DNA from: Symsagittifera roscoffensis
Lineage: Eukaryota > Xenacoelomorpha > Acoela > Convolutidae
Length of the DNA stretch: 60,000 nucleotides
Direction: 5' to 3'
Assembly: GCF_963678635.1 (NCBI RefSeq)
Contig: NC_087065.1
Coordinates: 74,721,345 to 74,781,344 of the forward strand
The notes below the pieces were generated by a model, which was not told the DNA's origin, made no database searches, and saw only the letters and a program-made list of their open reading frames with translations. Both the position numbers and the translations under genes were made by a program. Position 1 is the first letter of the stretch; the number at the start of each line of letters is the position of its first letter. Of this stretch, positions 22,535-34,444 are shown piece after piece.

Positions 22535-25500
22535 GCGCGGACAACCTGGTTGAACTCCATAAAAAAGTGCTCATCACACAATTTCATACATTACGAAAAA
22601 ATGCTTGTCATACAATTTTTATACGGAATTTAAGAACTGTATTGAATGTTTTTAGAGAAAGACTTCTGTTCTATTTCCATCTTTTGAATCTTTCTGCTCA
22701 ACAAAAACTTGATTTCAATTTTGGTCAAAAAATGCTTATCATAATATTTTCATATATAAAAATTGTATGATAAGCATTTTGCTATTGAACAAAAACCTTC
22801 TAAATTAATTTAACGATGTTTCTGGATGAATTTACATGAGTTTAGAATGAAATTTCATCGAAAAAATGCATTTTGACTGTCAAAAACATAATTTTGAATT
22901 TGGTCAAACAAAGCTTATCATGTAATTTTTATACATGAAAACTGTATGATATGCATTTTTTCATAAACATAAACTCAAATTTGAGGCAAAAAAATATTAA
23001 TCCCTTTTTTGGTTGCAAATTTGCCTTTGTGCTCAAATATAAAACTTTGCGAAAAAAAAGATTTTGCATGCAAAATTTGACTTTTTGTGATTATAATATG
23101 GTCCAGGATGAGTTTTTAACTTCACCCAAATAATCCAAAAATCAACAAAAAGTGTTTTTTTTTGTAAACAGGATTATAATTTTCTTTATTTCGTTTGCTA
23201 AGATAAAACTACATTCGTTAAAAAAAAACAGGCTTTTTCTCAGCTACCAAAATATTCGAAAAAAAAATTAACTAGACATATACAAAAAATTTCATTCTTG
23301 ATATATAATTGTTAATGTGAAAACTAGCTTCAGCTTAAACATATTTTTTAGTAAGTTAGGAATGTGAAAACTAGCTACAGCTTTAATATATATTTTATAG
23401 TAAGATGGGCATTTGATCAGTTGAAGGAAAAAAAGTGAACGCTTTCAATTTTGGAATGTGGATAAACCACTGTCTATGATAAACGGAAGCAGACAAACAA
23501 TTTTTTGCGAATCGAATCAATAAAAATGCTCTCATAAGAACTTTTCAAACTTTTGATTTCAAAAATTGGTCTCCAATGAGTTTCAAAACTCGCTTGAAAT
23601 TTCTTTTAATTTTCTCCTTCAAACCAATTGCTAAATGGTTTGAATGGGAAAAAAGCAACTTTATTAAAATAACTGATGCTAATCATGCAGTTCAGATTCT
23701 ACTCCAAAAATAGTTGAGGCAAACTGATTGAACACAACGAGTTTTGTTGATTTTTTGTCTCATAAATTATTTGGCAAAAACGTTCAGTGCTCAATGCACA
23801 GCTTACAATTTTTTTTTATAATCTACACTTAGTTTTTGTCTTAGTTGTTTTCTTCTGTATAATTAGAAACATTTGCTGCAATACTTACTATTTAGGCAGT
23901 GGTCATAAACCTTTCAATAGACATCGGGTTGACGTCCATAATAAAATGTATATCATTTAATTTTCATACAAAATTTAAGAACTGTATTTAATGTTTTTCA
24001 GAGAAATATTTCTGTTCTATTTCCATCTTTTGAATCTTCTGCTCAATGAAAACATGATTTTAATTTTGGTTAAAAAAAATGCTTATCAGAATATTTTCAT
24101 ATATGAAAATTGTATGATAAGCATTTTGCTATAGAAAAAATAACATCTTCTAAATTAATTTAACAATGTTTCTGGATGAATTTACATGAGTTTAGAAAAA
24201 AATTTCGTTGTAAGAATGCATTTTGACTGTTAAAAACATAATTTTAATTTTGGTCAAAAAATGCTGATCATGTTATTTTCATATATGAAAATTGTATGAT
24301 ATGCATTTTTTCATAAGCAAAAATACAAATTTGAGGTAAAAAAAATTTAATCCCTTTTTTGGTTGCAAACTTGCTCTGTGCTCAAATATAAATTTTTGCC
24401 AATAAAAAGTTTGCATGCAAAATTTAACTTTCTGTATTTATAATGTGGTCCAGGATGAGTTTTTCACTTCACCCAAAAAATCCAAAAATTACACTTCACT
24501 AAAAAAATTCAAAAATTGAATTTGGTCAAACAAAGCTTATCATGTAATTTTTATACATGAAAACTGTATGATATGCATTTTTTCATAAACATAAACTCAA
24601 ATTTGAGGCAAAAAAATATTAATCCCTTTTTTGGTTGCAAATTTGCCTTTGTGCTCAAATATAAAACTTTGCGAAAAAAAAGATTTTGCATGCAAAATTT
24701 GACTTTTTGTGATTATAATATGGTCCAGGATGAGTTTTTAACTTCACCCAAATAATCCAAAAATCAACAAAAAGTGTTTTTTTTTGTAAACAGGATTATA
24801 ATTTTCTTTATTTCGTTTGCTAAGATAAAACTACATTCGTTAAAAAAAACAGGCTTTTTCTCAGCTACCAAAATATTCGAAAAAAAAATTAACTAGACAT
24901 ATACAAAAAATTTCATTCTTGATATATAATTGTTAATGTGAAAACTAGCTTCAGCTTAAACATATTTTTTAGTAAGTTAGGAATGTGAAAACTAGCTACA
25001 GCTTTAATATATATTTTATAGTAAGATGGGCATTTGATCAGTTGAAGGAAAAAAAGTGAACGCTTTCAATTTTGGAATGTGGATAAACCACTGTCTATGA
25101 TAAACGGAAGCAGACAAACAATTTTTTGCGAATCGAATCAATAAAAATGCTCTCATAAGAACTTTTCAAACTTTTGATTTCAAAAATTGGTCTCCAATGA
25201 GTTTCAAAACTCGCTTGAAATTTCTTTTAATTTTCTCCTTCAAACCAATTGCTAAATGGTTTGAATGGGAAAAAAAGCAACTTTATTAAAATAACTGATG
25301 CTAATCATGCAGTTCAGATTCTACTCCAAAAATAGTTGAGGCAAACTGATTGAACACAACGAGTTTTGTTGATTTTTTGTCTCATAAATTATTTGGCAAA
25401 AACGTTCAGTGCTCAATGCACAGCTTACAATTTTTTTTTATAATCTACACTTAGTTTTTGTCTTAGTTGTTTTCTTCTGTATAATTGGAAACATTTGCTG

Positions 25501-26655
25501 CAATACTTACTATTTAGGCAGTGGTCATAAACCTTTCAATAGACATCGGGTTGACGTCCATAATAAAATGTATATCATTTAATTTTCATACAAAATTTAA
25601 GAACTGTATTTAATGTTTTTCAGAGAAATATTTCTGTTCTATTTCCATCTTTTGAATCTTCTGCTCAATGAAAACATGATTTTAATTTTGGTTAAAAAAA
25701 TGCTTATCAGAATATTTTCATATATGAAAATTGTATGATAAGCATTTTGCTATAGAAAAAATAACATCTTCTAAATTAATTTAACAATGTTTCTGGATGA
25801 ATTTACATGAGTTTAGAAAAAAATTTCGTTGTAAGAATGCATTTTGACTGTTAAAAACATAATTTTAATTTTGGTCAAAAAATGCTGATCATGTTATTTT
25901 CATATATGAAAATTGTATGATATGCATTTTTTCATAAGCAAAAATACAAATTTGAGGTAAAAAAAATTTAATCCCTTTTTTGGTTGCAAACTTGCTCTGT
26001 GCTCAAATATAAATTTTTGCCAATAAAAAGTTTGCATGCAAAATTTAACTTTCTGTATTTATAATGTGGTCCAGGATGAGTTTTTCACTTCACCCAAAAA
26101 ATCCAAAAATTACACTTCACTAAAAAAATTCAAAAATCCAGTTTTTTTTTGTAAGTAGAATTATTATTTTTTTAATTTTGTTTGCTATTATGAAACTAAT
26201 TTGTAAAAAAAACAGGCCTTTTTTTCTCAACTACCAAAATATTCAAATGAAAAATTATCCAGCCATATACAAAAAGTTACATTCTTGGTATATAATTCCA
26301 TGTGAAATTGTAAAAAATAACGTAGGTGGCAAAAGTCACCAACTGAAGTTTATCTGCGTGGCAACTGCCAGTTACACTCTGGGTTTTCTTATGACAAAAA
26401 GTCCAGGGTTAGTGTTTCTGGTGAAACCCAAAATTTCAAAACAAACATTTTTTGGTATTTTCATTCATGGAAAAAATGCTTATCATACAATTTGATAGTA
26501 TGGAAAAAATGCCTATCATAATGTTTCATAGTATGGAAAAAACTCTTATCATGCTATTTTAATAGTTTTTTTTGTCTATGAAATAGTATGAAATAGTAGG
26601 AAAAGCGTTCTTTTCATAATATGAAATAGCATGATACACATTTTTTGTCAACCCG
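22535..26655. mobile_element. Large composite of the palindrome-rich repeat family with GGTTGAC ends
   Basis: It begins near CAACCTGGTTGAACTCCATA (22543) and ends GTCAACCCGGGT at 26648-26659, the inverted form. Another GGGTTGACGTCCATAATAAA end occurs at 23928 and again at 25550. The interior is made of blocks with the hairpin unit ATGCTTATCATACAATTTTC. It appears to be an element array enlarged by tandem duplication. Confidence 0.5.
22893..26136. repeat. Near-identical 1.62 kb tandem duplication
   Basis: 22893-24514 and 24515-26136 are offset by 1622 bases. They differ only at a handful of single-base changes and A-run indels (for example near 23220/24840, 23645/25270 and 23872/25495). Both end in TTCACTAAAAAAATTCAAAA. 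A 60-codon frame at 22951 is repeated at 24573 as a consequence. Confidence 0.9.
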
Positions 26656-28171
26656 GGTGTGTTCTCTTTTCGATTGATGCTTCAGTTAATCTTGAACTAT
26701 TTCTTTGATTAATAATACCTTTGTTAATTGGTTAAAAGGTTGAACTCCCAGCAAATCTTCGCTAAATCAGCGTATATGAATAGATTGGTATCGAGGAGTC
26801 AGTGCTGACTGAACGTTGGAACTACCACTGAAATCAGCGATGAGTCATCGGCGATAAATCAGCAATGTAACACTATGGAACAAAACTGAAACAAGGCCGT
26901 TTCATCGATGAATAACGCTTGACAACGCTGAAAAGGGCAAATCTGTTCCATTGGTGATTCCTCATATCAAACCGGAAAAAAGAGCTGAAAAGAATGAACT
27001 GACTCAAAGGTCATTTCGAATATATCACCATTTAACGGAAAAAACTTAGAGATTACAATTAACTGTGGAGTATGATAAAAAGGAAATAAGAATCAAAGAA
27101 ATAGTTCAAGATTTACTGAAGCCTCTAAAGAGAACCTAAATTAAAGAATACGTTTGTAATTTTTAAGAAGTAGCTAGAAGTAAATAATCAAGAAATTGAA
27201 AATTAACATTTAAAAAAAAATCAGCAATTAGCATTTTTTTTAGCGCTGAAACTTCAATGAAACATCGCTAATTTTTAGCTGAAAAAATCCAGGAAACATG
27301 AGTGAATCAGCAACAACGAAATGTAAGTTCAATCCGGAAGATGAGTTAGCGATGTCCAAAATGAGAAAAGATGCGTTTTGAGATGCTTTTTGATGAATTA
27401 ACCAAAAAAGCGAACCACGAGTCTTCAAACTTCAAACATTGATTGCTTAAAGTTAGAAAAGTTAAATTTAATTTAGTATTTTTTAATTAGGCTCGATAAA
27501 TGGGCATATATAATTCAGCAGAACTATATTTCTTAATTTGACACCTTAGAGAACTGGTATTATGCCCTGTAGTCTTGCAAATTTGGCTGAAATTACTCGT
27601 TTGTTTTTAAGTTTTGTGAGCCATTTTTAGGAATACAATTTTGAGAATCGTGCGCACCCGAAGAATCAATCTTTACGACAATCTCTCCAGCAAGCAAGGT
27701 GACTTGCTTTTGAACTGCATATAGTTTTGCGAATAAACAGATGTCCAAAAAAATGTGGGACTACAAATTACATTACTACCTAACCTGTAGACCAATTTTC
27801 GAATAAAATGAGAAAAGTATATATTCGGGTTGTTTTTTTTCAGATTTATATCTAAAAGAAAGTGTTGCCTAAATGCAATTGAGCCTACTTATGATGCTCC
27901 CTTAAAACTTTGAAGACTTTACCTATGATGCTGAAAATCATACACAAATTGTTTTCCCGTATAGGGGAGTTTTCGTACAAATCTAATAAGAAGTTCTAAG
28001 ATAGGGAACTTTTTGTAGGATGGTCAACCCGGGTGGTGTCAATGAGTCAGGCTCTGCTCAAGGCCACGCGGATCAATAATGACTCAATGTTGACTCATCA
28101 TTATAAACATCACTAAAAGCAATGATGAATCAGAGATAAATCAGCAATGTAATAATCAGCAATGAAACAGC

Positions 28172-28564
28172 TGGAACCAGTTCTTAACTAGTATTTATAG
28201 ACCAATTATATTTATGATGGAATACCACTTTAAAATATTTATAACTAACCAATCATCTTCCATATCTGACAATCACATTTATTTGTAAGTGCTGAAACTA
28301 CTTGTAGTTTTGAGCACCAGAACATTTTAAATAAAACTTAGAACACAGTTGTTCTCCTTCTGGATAAACTCCAAGAACTAGCTCGCATAAACTAGTATAC
28401 ACTAGATCTATTGAGACTAGGAGATATAAGAGTAAGGTTCAGATCGGTATTAGACTAAGAAGTTGCACGAATCTATCCGGCCGAAAATAAGATAGCGTGA
28501 CGAGCAGACGGTGTATAACTAATCTGAAAATACTCTATGAGTATACTCAATAGAACATAACTCA
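28172..28564 (+). mobile_element. Solo LTR (393 bp) of the env-bearing retroelement family
   Basis: It runs TGGAACCAGTTC to GAACATAACTCA, a TG...CA structure, flanked by CAGC at 28168-28171 and at 28565-28568 (4-bp target duplication). In reverse orientation it is clearly related to 52583-52992. The most conserved stretch contains CGTCTGCTCGTCACGCTATC and CTTATTTTCGGCCGGATAG. It carries AATAAA near 28332 and a stem-loop at 28289-28317. No internal sequence is present, so it arose by LTR-LTR recombination. Confidence 0.85.
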
Positions 28565-29488
28565 CAGCTTTTCCAAGTTTTGTTCAGTCTGGAACAAAAC
28601 TGGAAAAAGCTGTTTCATTGATGAGTAAAGCTAAACAACGCTGAAAAAAAAGTAGCAAAATCTGTTTCATTGGTGAATCACCTGTACCGTATCACACCGG
28701 AAGCTTGAGAAGAATGACTGACTTAAAGGTCAATTCGAAAATATCATCAGAAAACGGAAAAAACTTAGAGATTACAATTAACGGTAAAGTATGATAAAAA
28801 AGGAATTAGTAATCAAAGAAAAAATTCAAGATTAAATGAAGCATCAATCGAAAAGAGAGCATAAACTAAAGAATACCTTAGCAATTTTTGAGAAGTAGCT
28901 AGAAGTAACTAATCATGAAATTGAAAATTAGCCTTAAAAAATTTGCAATCAGCAATCTTTTTAGCGCTGAAACTTCGATGAAAAATCACTAATTTTAAGC
29001 TGAAAAATCAGGAAATATAACTCAATCAGCAACAACGAGATGTAAGTTCAATCCGGAAGATGAGTTAGCGGTGTCCAAAATGAGAAAAGATCCGTTTTCA
29101 GATACTTTTTAATGAACTAACCGAAAAAGCCAACAAAGTCTTCAAATATTGATTGCTCAAACTTAGAAAAATTAAATTTAATTTTTTAATTGATAAACTA
29201 GGCTCGGTAAATGGGCAAATGAAATTCAGCACCAATATATTTTTTAATTTCTCACCTGAGAGAACTGGTACTATGCCCTGTAGAATTGCAAACTTTGCTA
29301 AAATTACCTGTTTGTTTTATCAAAGTTTTCTGAGCCACTTTAGGCATAGCATTTAGAGGATCGCGCTTCCAAAAAATCAATCTATACGACAATCCTTCTT
29401 GCATGAAAGCTGACTCGCTTTTCACTGCACATAATTTTGCAGCGAATAAACAGAAGTTCAAGAAACGAAACCACCTTGTTAAAGGGTA

Positions 29489-29764
29489 GGGCGACAATTT
29501 GTAACAGGCGACAATTCGCAACAGGTGACAATTCGTAACAGGCGACAATTCGTAATAGGCGACAATTCGTAACAGGCGACAATTCGTAACAAGGCATTGG
29601 CAAGTAGAATACGCTTGCTCCACTTCACTCCGCTGCACTTTCATCCGGCATGAGAAAACTATTGCTCGTGAATCAGTCTTCCCCGCTTAATATTTCGTTA
29701 TGAATTGTCGCTTTTTACGAATTTTCTCCTGTTACAATTTGTCGCCTGTTACGAAATGTCGCCC
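29489..29764. mobile_element. MITE of the GGCGACAATTCGTAACAG family, copy 2, with subterminal tandem repeats
   Basis: It starts GGGCGACAATTTGTAACAGG with about six tandem 17-base units (GGCGACAATTCGTAACA). It ends with inverted units (CCTGTTACAATTTGTCGCCT, then GTTACGAAATGTCGCCC). The middle matches copy 1 at 21512-21745. The direct repeats have no spacers, so this is not a CRISPR. Confidence 0.7.
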
Positions 29765-29888
29765 CAGAGTTAAAAAAACGAACAAGTAAATCAAAGTTGA
29801 AATCAAAATATGATTAACGATATAAAGATTGGTGAAAAGAAAATGAGGAAAATACATTATGGTTTTTCAAAACATTATCCAAAAGAAA

Positions 29889-29942
29889 GTACTAGCCCTG
29901 GGAGTGAACCTGGGGTCTAGGTGGCTCAGCTAGGGTGCTCAG
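29889..29942 (-). other. tRNA-like fragment
   Basis: Minus strand: TAGCTGAGCCACC (A-box-like) and GGTTCACTCC (B-box-like), closer together than in a full tRNA. It is a degenerate relic. Confidence 0.35.
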
Positions 29943-30243
29943 AACTCAGTTCGATTTGAGCCTACTTAAGCAAGATGCTCCGTTAATACTTTGAAGACTT
30001 TATCTATGATGCTGAAAAGGTTACACGAATTGTTTTCCCACGCCAAAAAAGGTTAGGAATTGAAATCAGGCAAGGTAGTTGGTCCGAATCAAATAGTGTT
30101 CTCAAACTACTCAAAATTCAAAATATAATATTTGACAAGCAAAGCTTGTACTTTCATATTTTTTGTAACGGAAAACTATCGGATACCAATTATAGGGTAG
30201 TCAGAACATTCAAGGTTTTTCCTGAAACACAAGCAGTTTTGTT

Positions 30244-30762
30244 GTTCCGACTTTCGTAACGAAAGTAACGCAAAATTTGTGCTCGGGGTGGGTGGTTTGT
30301 TTCTTCAGGCAAACTTTGACTTTTTAACAAGCAATTTTTGATGAAATTTTTCTCTATCATTCAAAAGTTTTTGTTGTCTTGAGCTGATATTTGAAAAGAC
30401 ATTTCACCTGTGATCATTTTTTTCTTTAAAAAATGGGGGTTTAAATATTGACACTTTGGCCAATTTGGAACAATTAACGCGCGATATATTTCGCGCTAGT
30501 AACGCGTACGCGGAGACTTAATCTGTCTTAGAAATCGTTCCAAATTGGTTGAAGGAAGTCTATTTGCCATAATTGATTTGCTGCACGAAGAGAAGTCTAT
30601 CCTTTTCTACTTTATATGGCGTGTGGGGAGATCTCAAATTTTAGAGAAAAAAAAATTGATTTCCTTTATTACATTTAATTTTTTAATGTTCTTACTGCTC
30701 CATAAACTTTAAAAGGCAGTCGGAACTTTCAGGGCTTCGCCCTGATACGAGCAGTCTTGTTT
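30244..30762 (+). mobile_element. Helentron-like non-autonomous element, copy 1
   Basis: It starts GTTCCGACTTTCG and ends GCAGTCTTGT. Near the 3' end are AGTCGGAACTTTC, the inverted counterpart of the start, and then a hairpin CAGGGC-TTC-GCCCTG. Short subterminal inverted repeats plus a 3' hairpin in a T-rich target are features of Helentron-associated non-autonomous elements. The class is an inference. A truncated 3' end of another copy lies just before it (30197-30241). Confidence 0.6.
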
Positions 30763-31245
30763 GCGTTTATGAAAAAGTTGACTTATGTTTTGGTTTTTAT
30801 TCTTAAGCTACACGTTTTTAAATTGTTCAAAACTGCGGCAAAGTGCTAATTAATGCATGCCATATTCTTTCTATTTATCTATGTTCACAACGCAAATGTG
30901 CGGCTCTAATCCAACTAAAAAAATCTTTCCTAGTTAAATTTAGTCTAAGGTATTGGTTTTTGATTTGAATGAAAAGATGAAAAGATTGAACCAAATAGGT
31001 ATTGGCTTTGCTCGAAAAAGCGAGTGAAATCAATTAAGATTTTAGGAGTTCACTCAAACTCAATTTCTGTTATTCTTATAAAACTAACTAATAATGCGAG
31101 CTTTTTGTTTTACTCTGACGAAACTGAAATCTCTCAGAGTCTTACAGTATATGCTTAAATACCTGAAAACGCTTATAACTTCTTAAACTTCAAGCGGCAG
31201 TCGGAACCTAAAATAGCTCACAAAAAATGTAAATGACAGCTCATT

Positions 31246-31560
31246 GTTCCGACTTTCGATACAAAAGTAACGGAATATTTTTGCTCGGGTGGGTTTTTTT
31301 TTCTTCAGACATATTTCGACTTTTTAACTAGCCATTTTTGACGGATTTTTTTTTATATCATTCAAAAGGTATTGTTTTCCTCAGCTTAAATTTGAAAAAA
31401 TGTTTCACCTGTGATCATTTTTCGTGAAGTTACGGGGGTTTGTAGATTGCCAATTCTTTTTTCATTTTATTATATTTAATTTTTTTTGTTACCACTGCTC
31501 CATAAACCTTAAAATGCAGTCGAAACATTCGGGTCTTCGCCCTGATAGAGCAGTCTTGTT
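31246..31560 (+). mobile_element. Helentron-like element, copy 2 (internally deleted)
   Basis: It has the same start (GTTCCGACTTTCGATAC) and end (GATAGAGCAGTCTTGTT). It lacks the middle section that in other copies contains TTGGGACAATTAAC and GGCGTGTGGG. The hairpin arms are partly changed (CGGGTCTTCGCCCTG). Confidence 0.6.
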
Positions 31561-31811
31561 TTCCATTGCTATGAAAATATGCGAAAAAATATTATTTAAA
31601 ATTTTATGAAACTATTTGTTTTTTTTTCGGATTGAAAGCAAACTACAACACCCTAGTGCCTATCATTGAAGTTGAATAAGAGGTAAGATTATGGGTACCA
31701 AAACAACACGCGGTTCTTTTCCACTCCCCCGCCACATTAAAAAAATTTCCATCTTCTTATTTGTGTTACGTGTTATTATTTCAGGAAATATTTGGAGTCT
31801 TTCCTGTCATT
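31561..31811. repeat. Segment duplicated at 34321-34550
   Basis: From TTTTCCATTGCT to GTGTTACGTGTTATTAT this piece matches 34321-34543 closely. Each copy is joined to a Helentron-like 3' end, so element and flank were copied together. Confidence 0.7.
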
Positions 31812-32340
31812 GTTCCGACTTTCGATACGAAAGTAACGAAATATTTGTGCTCCAGGTGGTTTTTTTTCTTCAGACAAATTTCGACTTTTTAACTAGCCTT
31901 TTTTGACAACATTTTTAAATATCTTTCAAAAGGTATTGTTTTTCTGAGCCTAAATTTGAAAAGATATTTCACCTGTGATCATTTTTCGTAAAGTTATGAG
32001 GGTTTAAAGATTGCCATTTTGACCAATTTGGGACAATTAACAAGCGATATAATTCGCGCTATTAACGCGTAAGCGGAGATTTAATCCGTCCCAAAAATCG
32101 TTCCAAATTGGTTGAAAGAAGCTTATTTATCATAATTGATTTGTTACAAGGAGCGAAATTTATGCTTTTGTTCTTAATATGGCGTGTGAGGGGATGATTT
32201 TCATAAAATTTCAAATTAAAAAAAAAAATTTCATTTCATTTTATTTCATTTAGTTTTTTTATGTTATTACTGCTGCTCCATAAACCCTAGAAGGTAGTCG
32301 GAACATTCAGGGCTTCGCCCTGATACGAGCAGTCTTGTAT
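31812..32340 (+). mobile_element. Helentron-like element, copy 3
   Basis: Full-length copy with the GTTCCGACTTTCGATACGAA start, the middle block, and the 3' part AGTCGGAACATTCAGGGCTT plus CGCCCTGATACGAGCAGTCT. Confidence 0.65.
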
Positions 32341-33799
32341 AATTTTCTCGCCGTTATCATTTTTTAGCATGTTTTGGTCTTGCAATGATTTCTATCTGTA
32401 GATCTTTGCTAGTTAATTTTGCGTATCATTTTATTTTTTTATACTCATTACGCTTAATTAGCTCATTAACCCGATCAAATTATCTGTCTGTCTTTGATAA
32501 AGCGTGCTTTCCAAATTTATCAAGAATACAAAATTATGCTAATTATTGCGCGCTTTGTTATTTTTTCTTTATTTGTATAGCGTAAATGGCCTATTAATCC
32601 GCCCAAAAAACCCTAGTCAAATTTAAGCTCACTTTTTAGTTCAAGTATTGAGTTAAAACATCCAGATGAGACCAGTTGAAATATTATATTGCAGAAAATG
32701 ATGAACGTGGACTCAAAACTGTTTCAGTCTTTCTCAGCCAAAATAATTTCTTATGAACTGGATTTATTTTTATCATTCAGACTGAAGCCTTATGATATAA
32801 CCTGGAATTTGCCAGAAATTATTGTTTTAGGCCTTTAACTCAAATAACCCATAATTGGTCCCTTTTGTTGTAGCAATAATTAATTTTCGACAACATTAAA
32901 GGGGCAGATTGAACATCCAAGTCCTACATTGAATCAGTTAGGGTTGTTTCAACGCATCAGTAAAATTATCTACTCTCAGAGATGAAGCTTTTTTGAATAT
33001 TATGTAAACTGGGTTTCTGCCCTCATTGTTAAATAAAAAAATTCGCCATATCTGTTAATGGTGCAAATATTCCTGCTTGTGAAACTCAGTGATTATTTTT
33101 TTTTGAAATTTCACAAAAAAATTTCAAGTATAAAACTTCTCTTAATCTGCAGAAGTTTTTTAAAAAACAGCCACGACTAGCAATTCAGTTTTCAAAAAAT
33201 AGGACAACAACTGCAATCGCCGAGCAATTACTTGCCAAATCAAAAATCTACGAATTTCAGTAGCTGCTAAAAATCACAATCACACGTTCATTGGTCGTTT
33301 TAACGAAAATACATGTCTTTTTACTAAAAATTTGGTTTATATTGATAGTTTTTGAAGCACAACAAGTGAGATAAACTCAGCTACAAAAAACAGTAGGTAT
33401 TGTTAACTTCATTCAATTTTCATAGACTGTCCACTGCAAGAAAAACTGATGCATCACGCGTCAATTGTCCCGAATTGTTGAAATATGATTTGAAATCTTG
33501 ATAACTCTTCAAAAGCTTTAAATCAGAAGAAAAGCAGAAAATGAGCACAGTTAAAAAAATTTTAGTTTTCGACCTCGAAGCACCGACGGTTTCACATATT
33601 AAGAAAAAAATTCCCGCAAAAAGTCGAATTGGCCCGGAGAACAAAACCACCACGCAAACAAATATTCCGTCACTTTTTTTTAAAAGCTGAAACAATAAAT
33701 GAACTAAAAAAACTAGAACGAATCGTAAATATAGCGGCTGGTAGCAGTGCTTGAGCATTTTATACTTTTTGGGAAATATTTGGAGTCCTTCCTGTTATT
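32341..33799. other. Intronic stretch without a gene
   Basis: No gene is supported. Around 33650-33700 the minus strand carries a diverged 5' end of the Helentron-like family (AAAGTGACGGAATATTTG). That explains the open minus-strand frame at 33420-33758. Confidence 0.5.
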
Positions 33800-34320
33800 G
33801 TTCCGACTTTCGATACGAAAGTAACGAAATATTTGTGCTCCAGGTGGTTTTTTTCTTCAGACAAATTTCGACTTTTTAACTAGCCTTTTTTGACAGAATT
33901 TTTAAATATCTGTCAAAAGGTATTGTTTTCCTGAGCTTAAATTTGAAAAGATAATTCACCTGTGATCATTTTTCGTGAAGTTACGGGGGTTTGTAGATTG
34001 CCATTTTGGCCAATTTGGGACAATTACGCACGATATATTTCGCGCTATTAACGCTAAGCGGAGATTTAATCTGTCTTAGAAATCATTCCAAATTGGTTGA
34101 AAAAAGTTTATTAGCCATAATTGATTTGTTACAAGGAGCGAAATCTATTCTTTTGTAGTTCATTTGGCGTGTGGGGGGAAGATTTCATTAAGAAGTTTCA
34201 AATTTTAGAAAATTTTTTTTTTTCATTTTATTATATTTAATTTTTTTTGTTACCACTGCTCCATAAACCTTAAAATGCAGTCGGAACATTCGGGTCTTCG
34301 CCCTGATAGAGCAGTCTTGT
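33800..34320 (+). mobile_element. Helentron-like element, copy 4
   Basis: Full-length copy. The start is preceded by GGGAAATATTTGGAGTC, the same flank as copy 3, so the two loci share flanking sequence and were probably duplicated as a block. The 3' hairpin is changed to CGGGTCTTCGCCCTG as in copy 2. Confidence 0.65.
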
Positions 34321-34444
34321 TTCCCATTGCTTTGAAATTATGCGAAAAAGTATTATTTAAATTTTTATGAAACTATTTGTTTTTTTTTGGATTGAAAGCA
34401 AACTACAACACCCTAGTGCCTATCTTTGAAGTTGAATAAGAGGT

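Larger units (their letters stand above)
26657..30060. repeat. Duplicated low-copy repeat region (two diverged units and an inverted fragment)
   Basis: A unit of about 26770-27960 is repeated at about 28040-30060. Shared phrases include GGAACAAAACTG, AACTTAGAGATTACAATTAA, GTTCAATCCGGAAGATGAGT and CTTTGAAGACTTTA. A short piece at 26657-26710 is an inverted copy of 27085-27136. The second unit is interrupted by a solo LTR and a MITE. No coding frame is supported. Confidence 0.7.

Noticed and set aside
22951-23133. 60-codon ORF, identical protein again at 24573-24755
   Set aside because: It is a consequence of the near-identical 1.62 kb duplication. The related older copies do not keep the frame.
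28167-28568. Five-base target duplication ACAGC for the solo LTR
   Set aside because: It would require the LTR to end in CTC. The four-base reading CAGC gives canonical TG...CA ends and is preferred.
29489-29590. CRISPR-like short repeats
   Set aside because: Units are directly adjacent without unique spacers, lie in an animal genome, and end in an inverted counterpart. They belong to a MITE.
33420-33758. 112-codon hydrophobic minus-strand ORF
   Set aside because: Part of it is a diverged Helentron-like 5' end read as protein. Related non-protein copies occur elsewhere.
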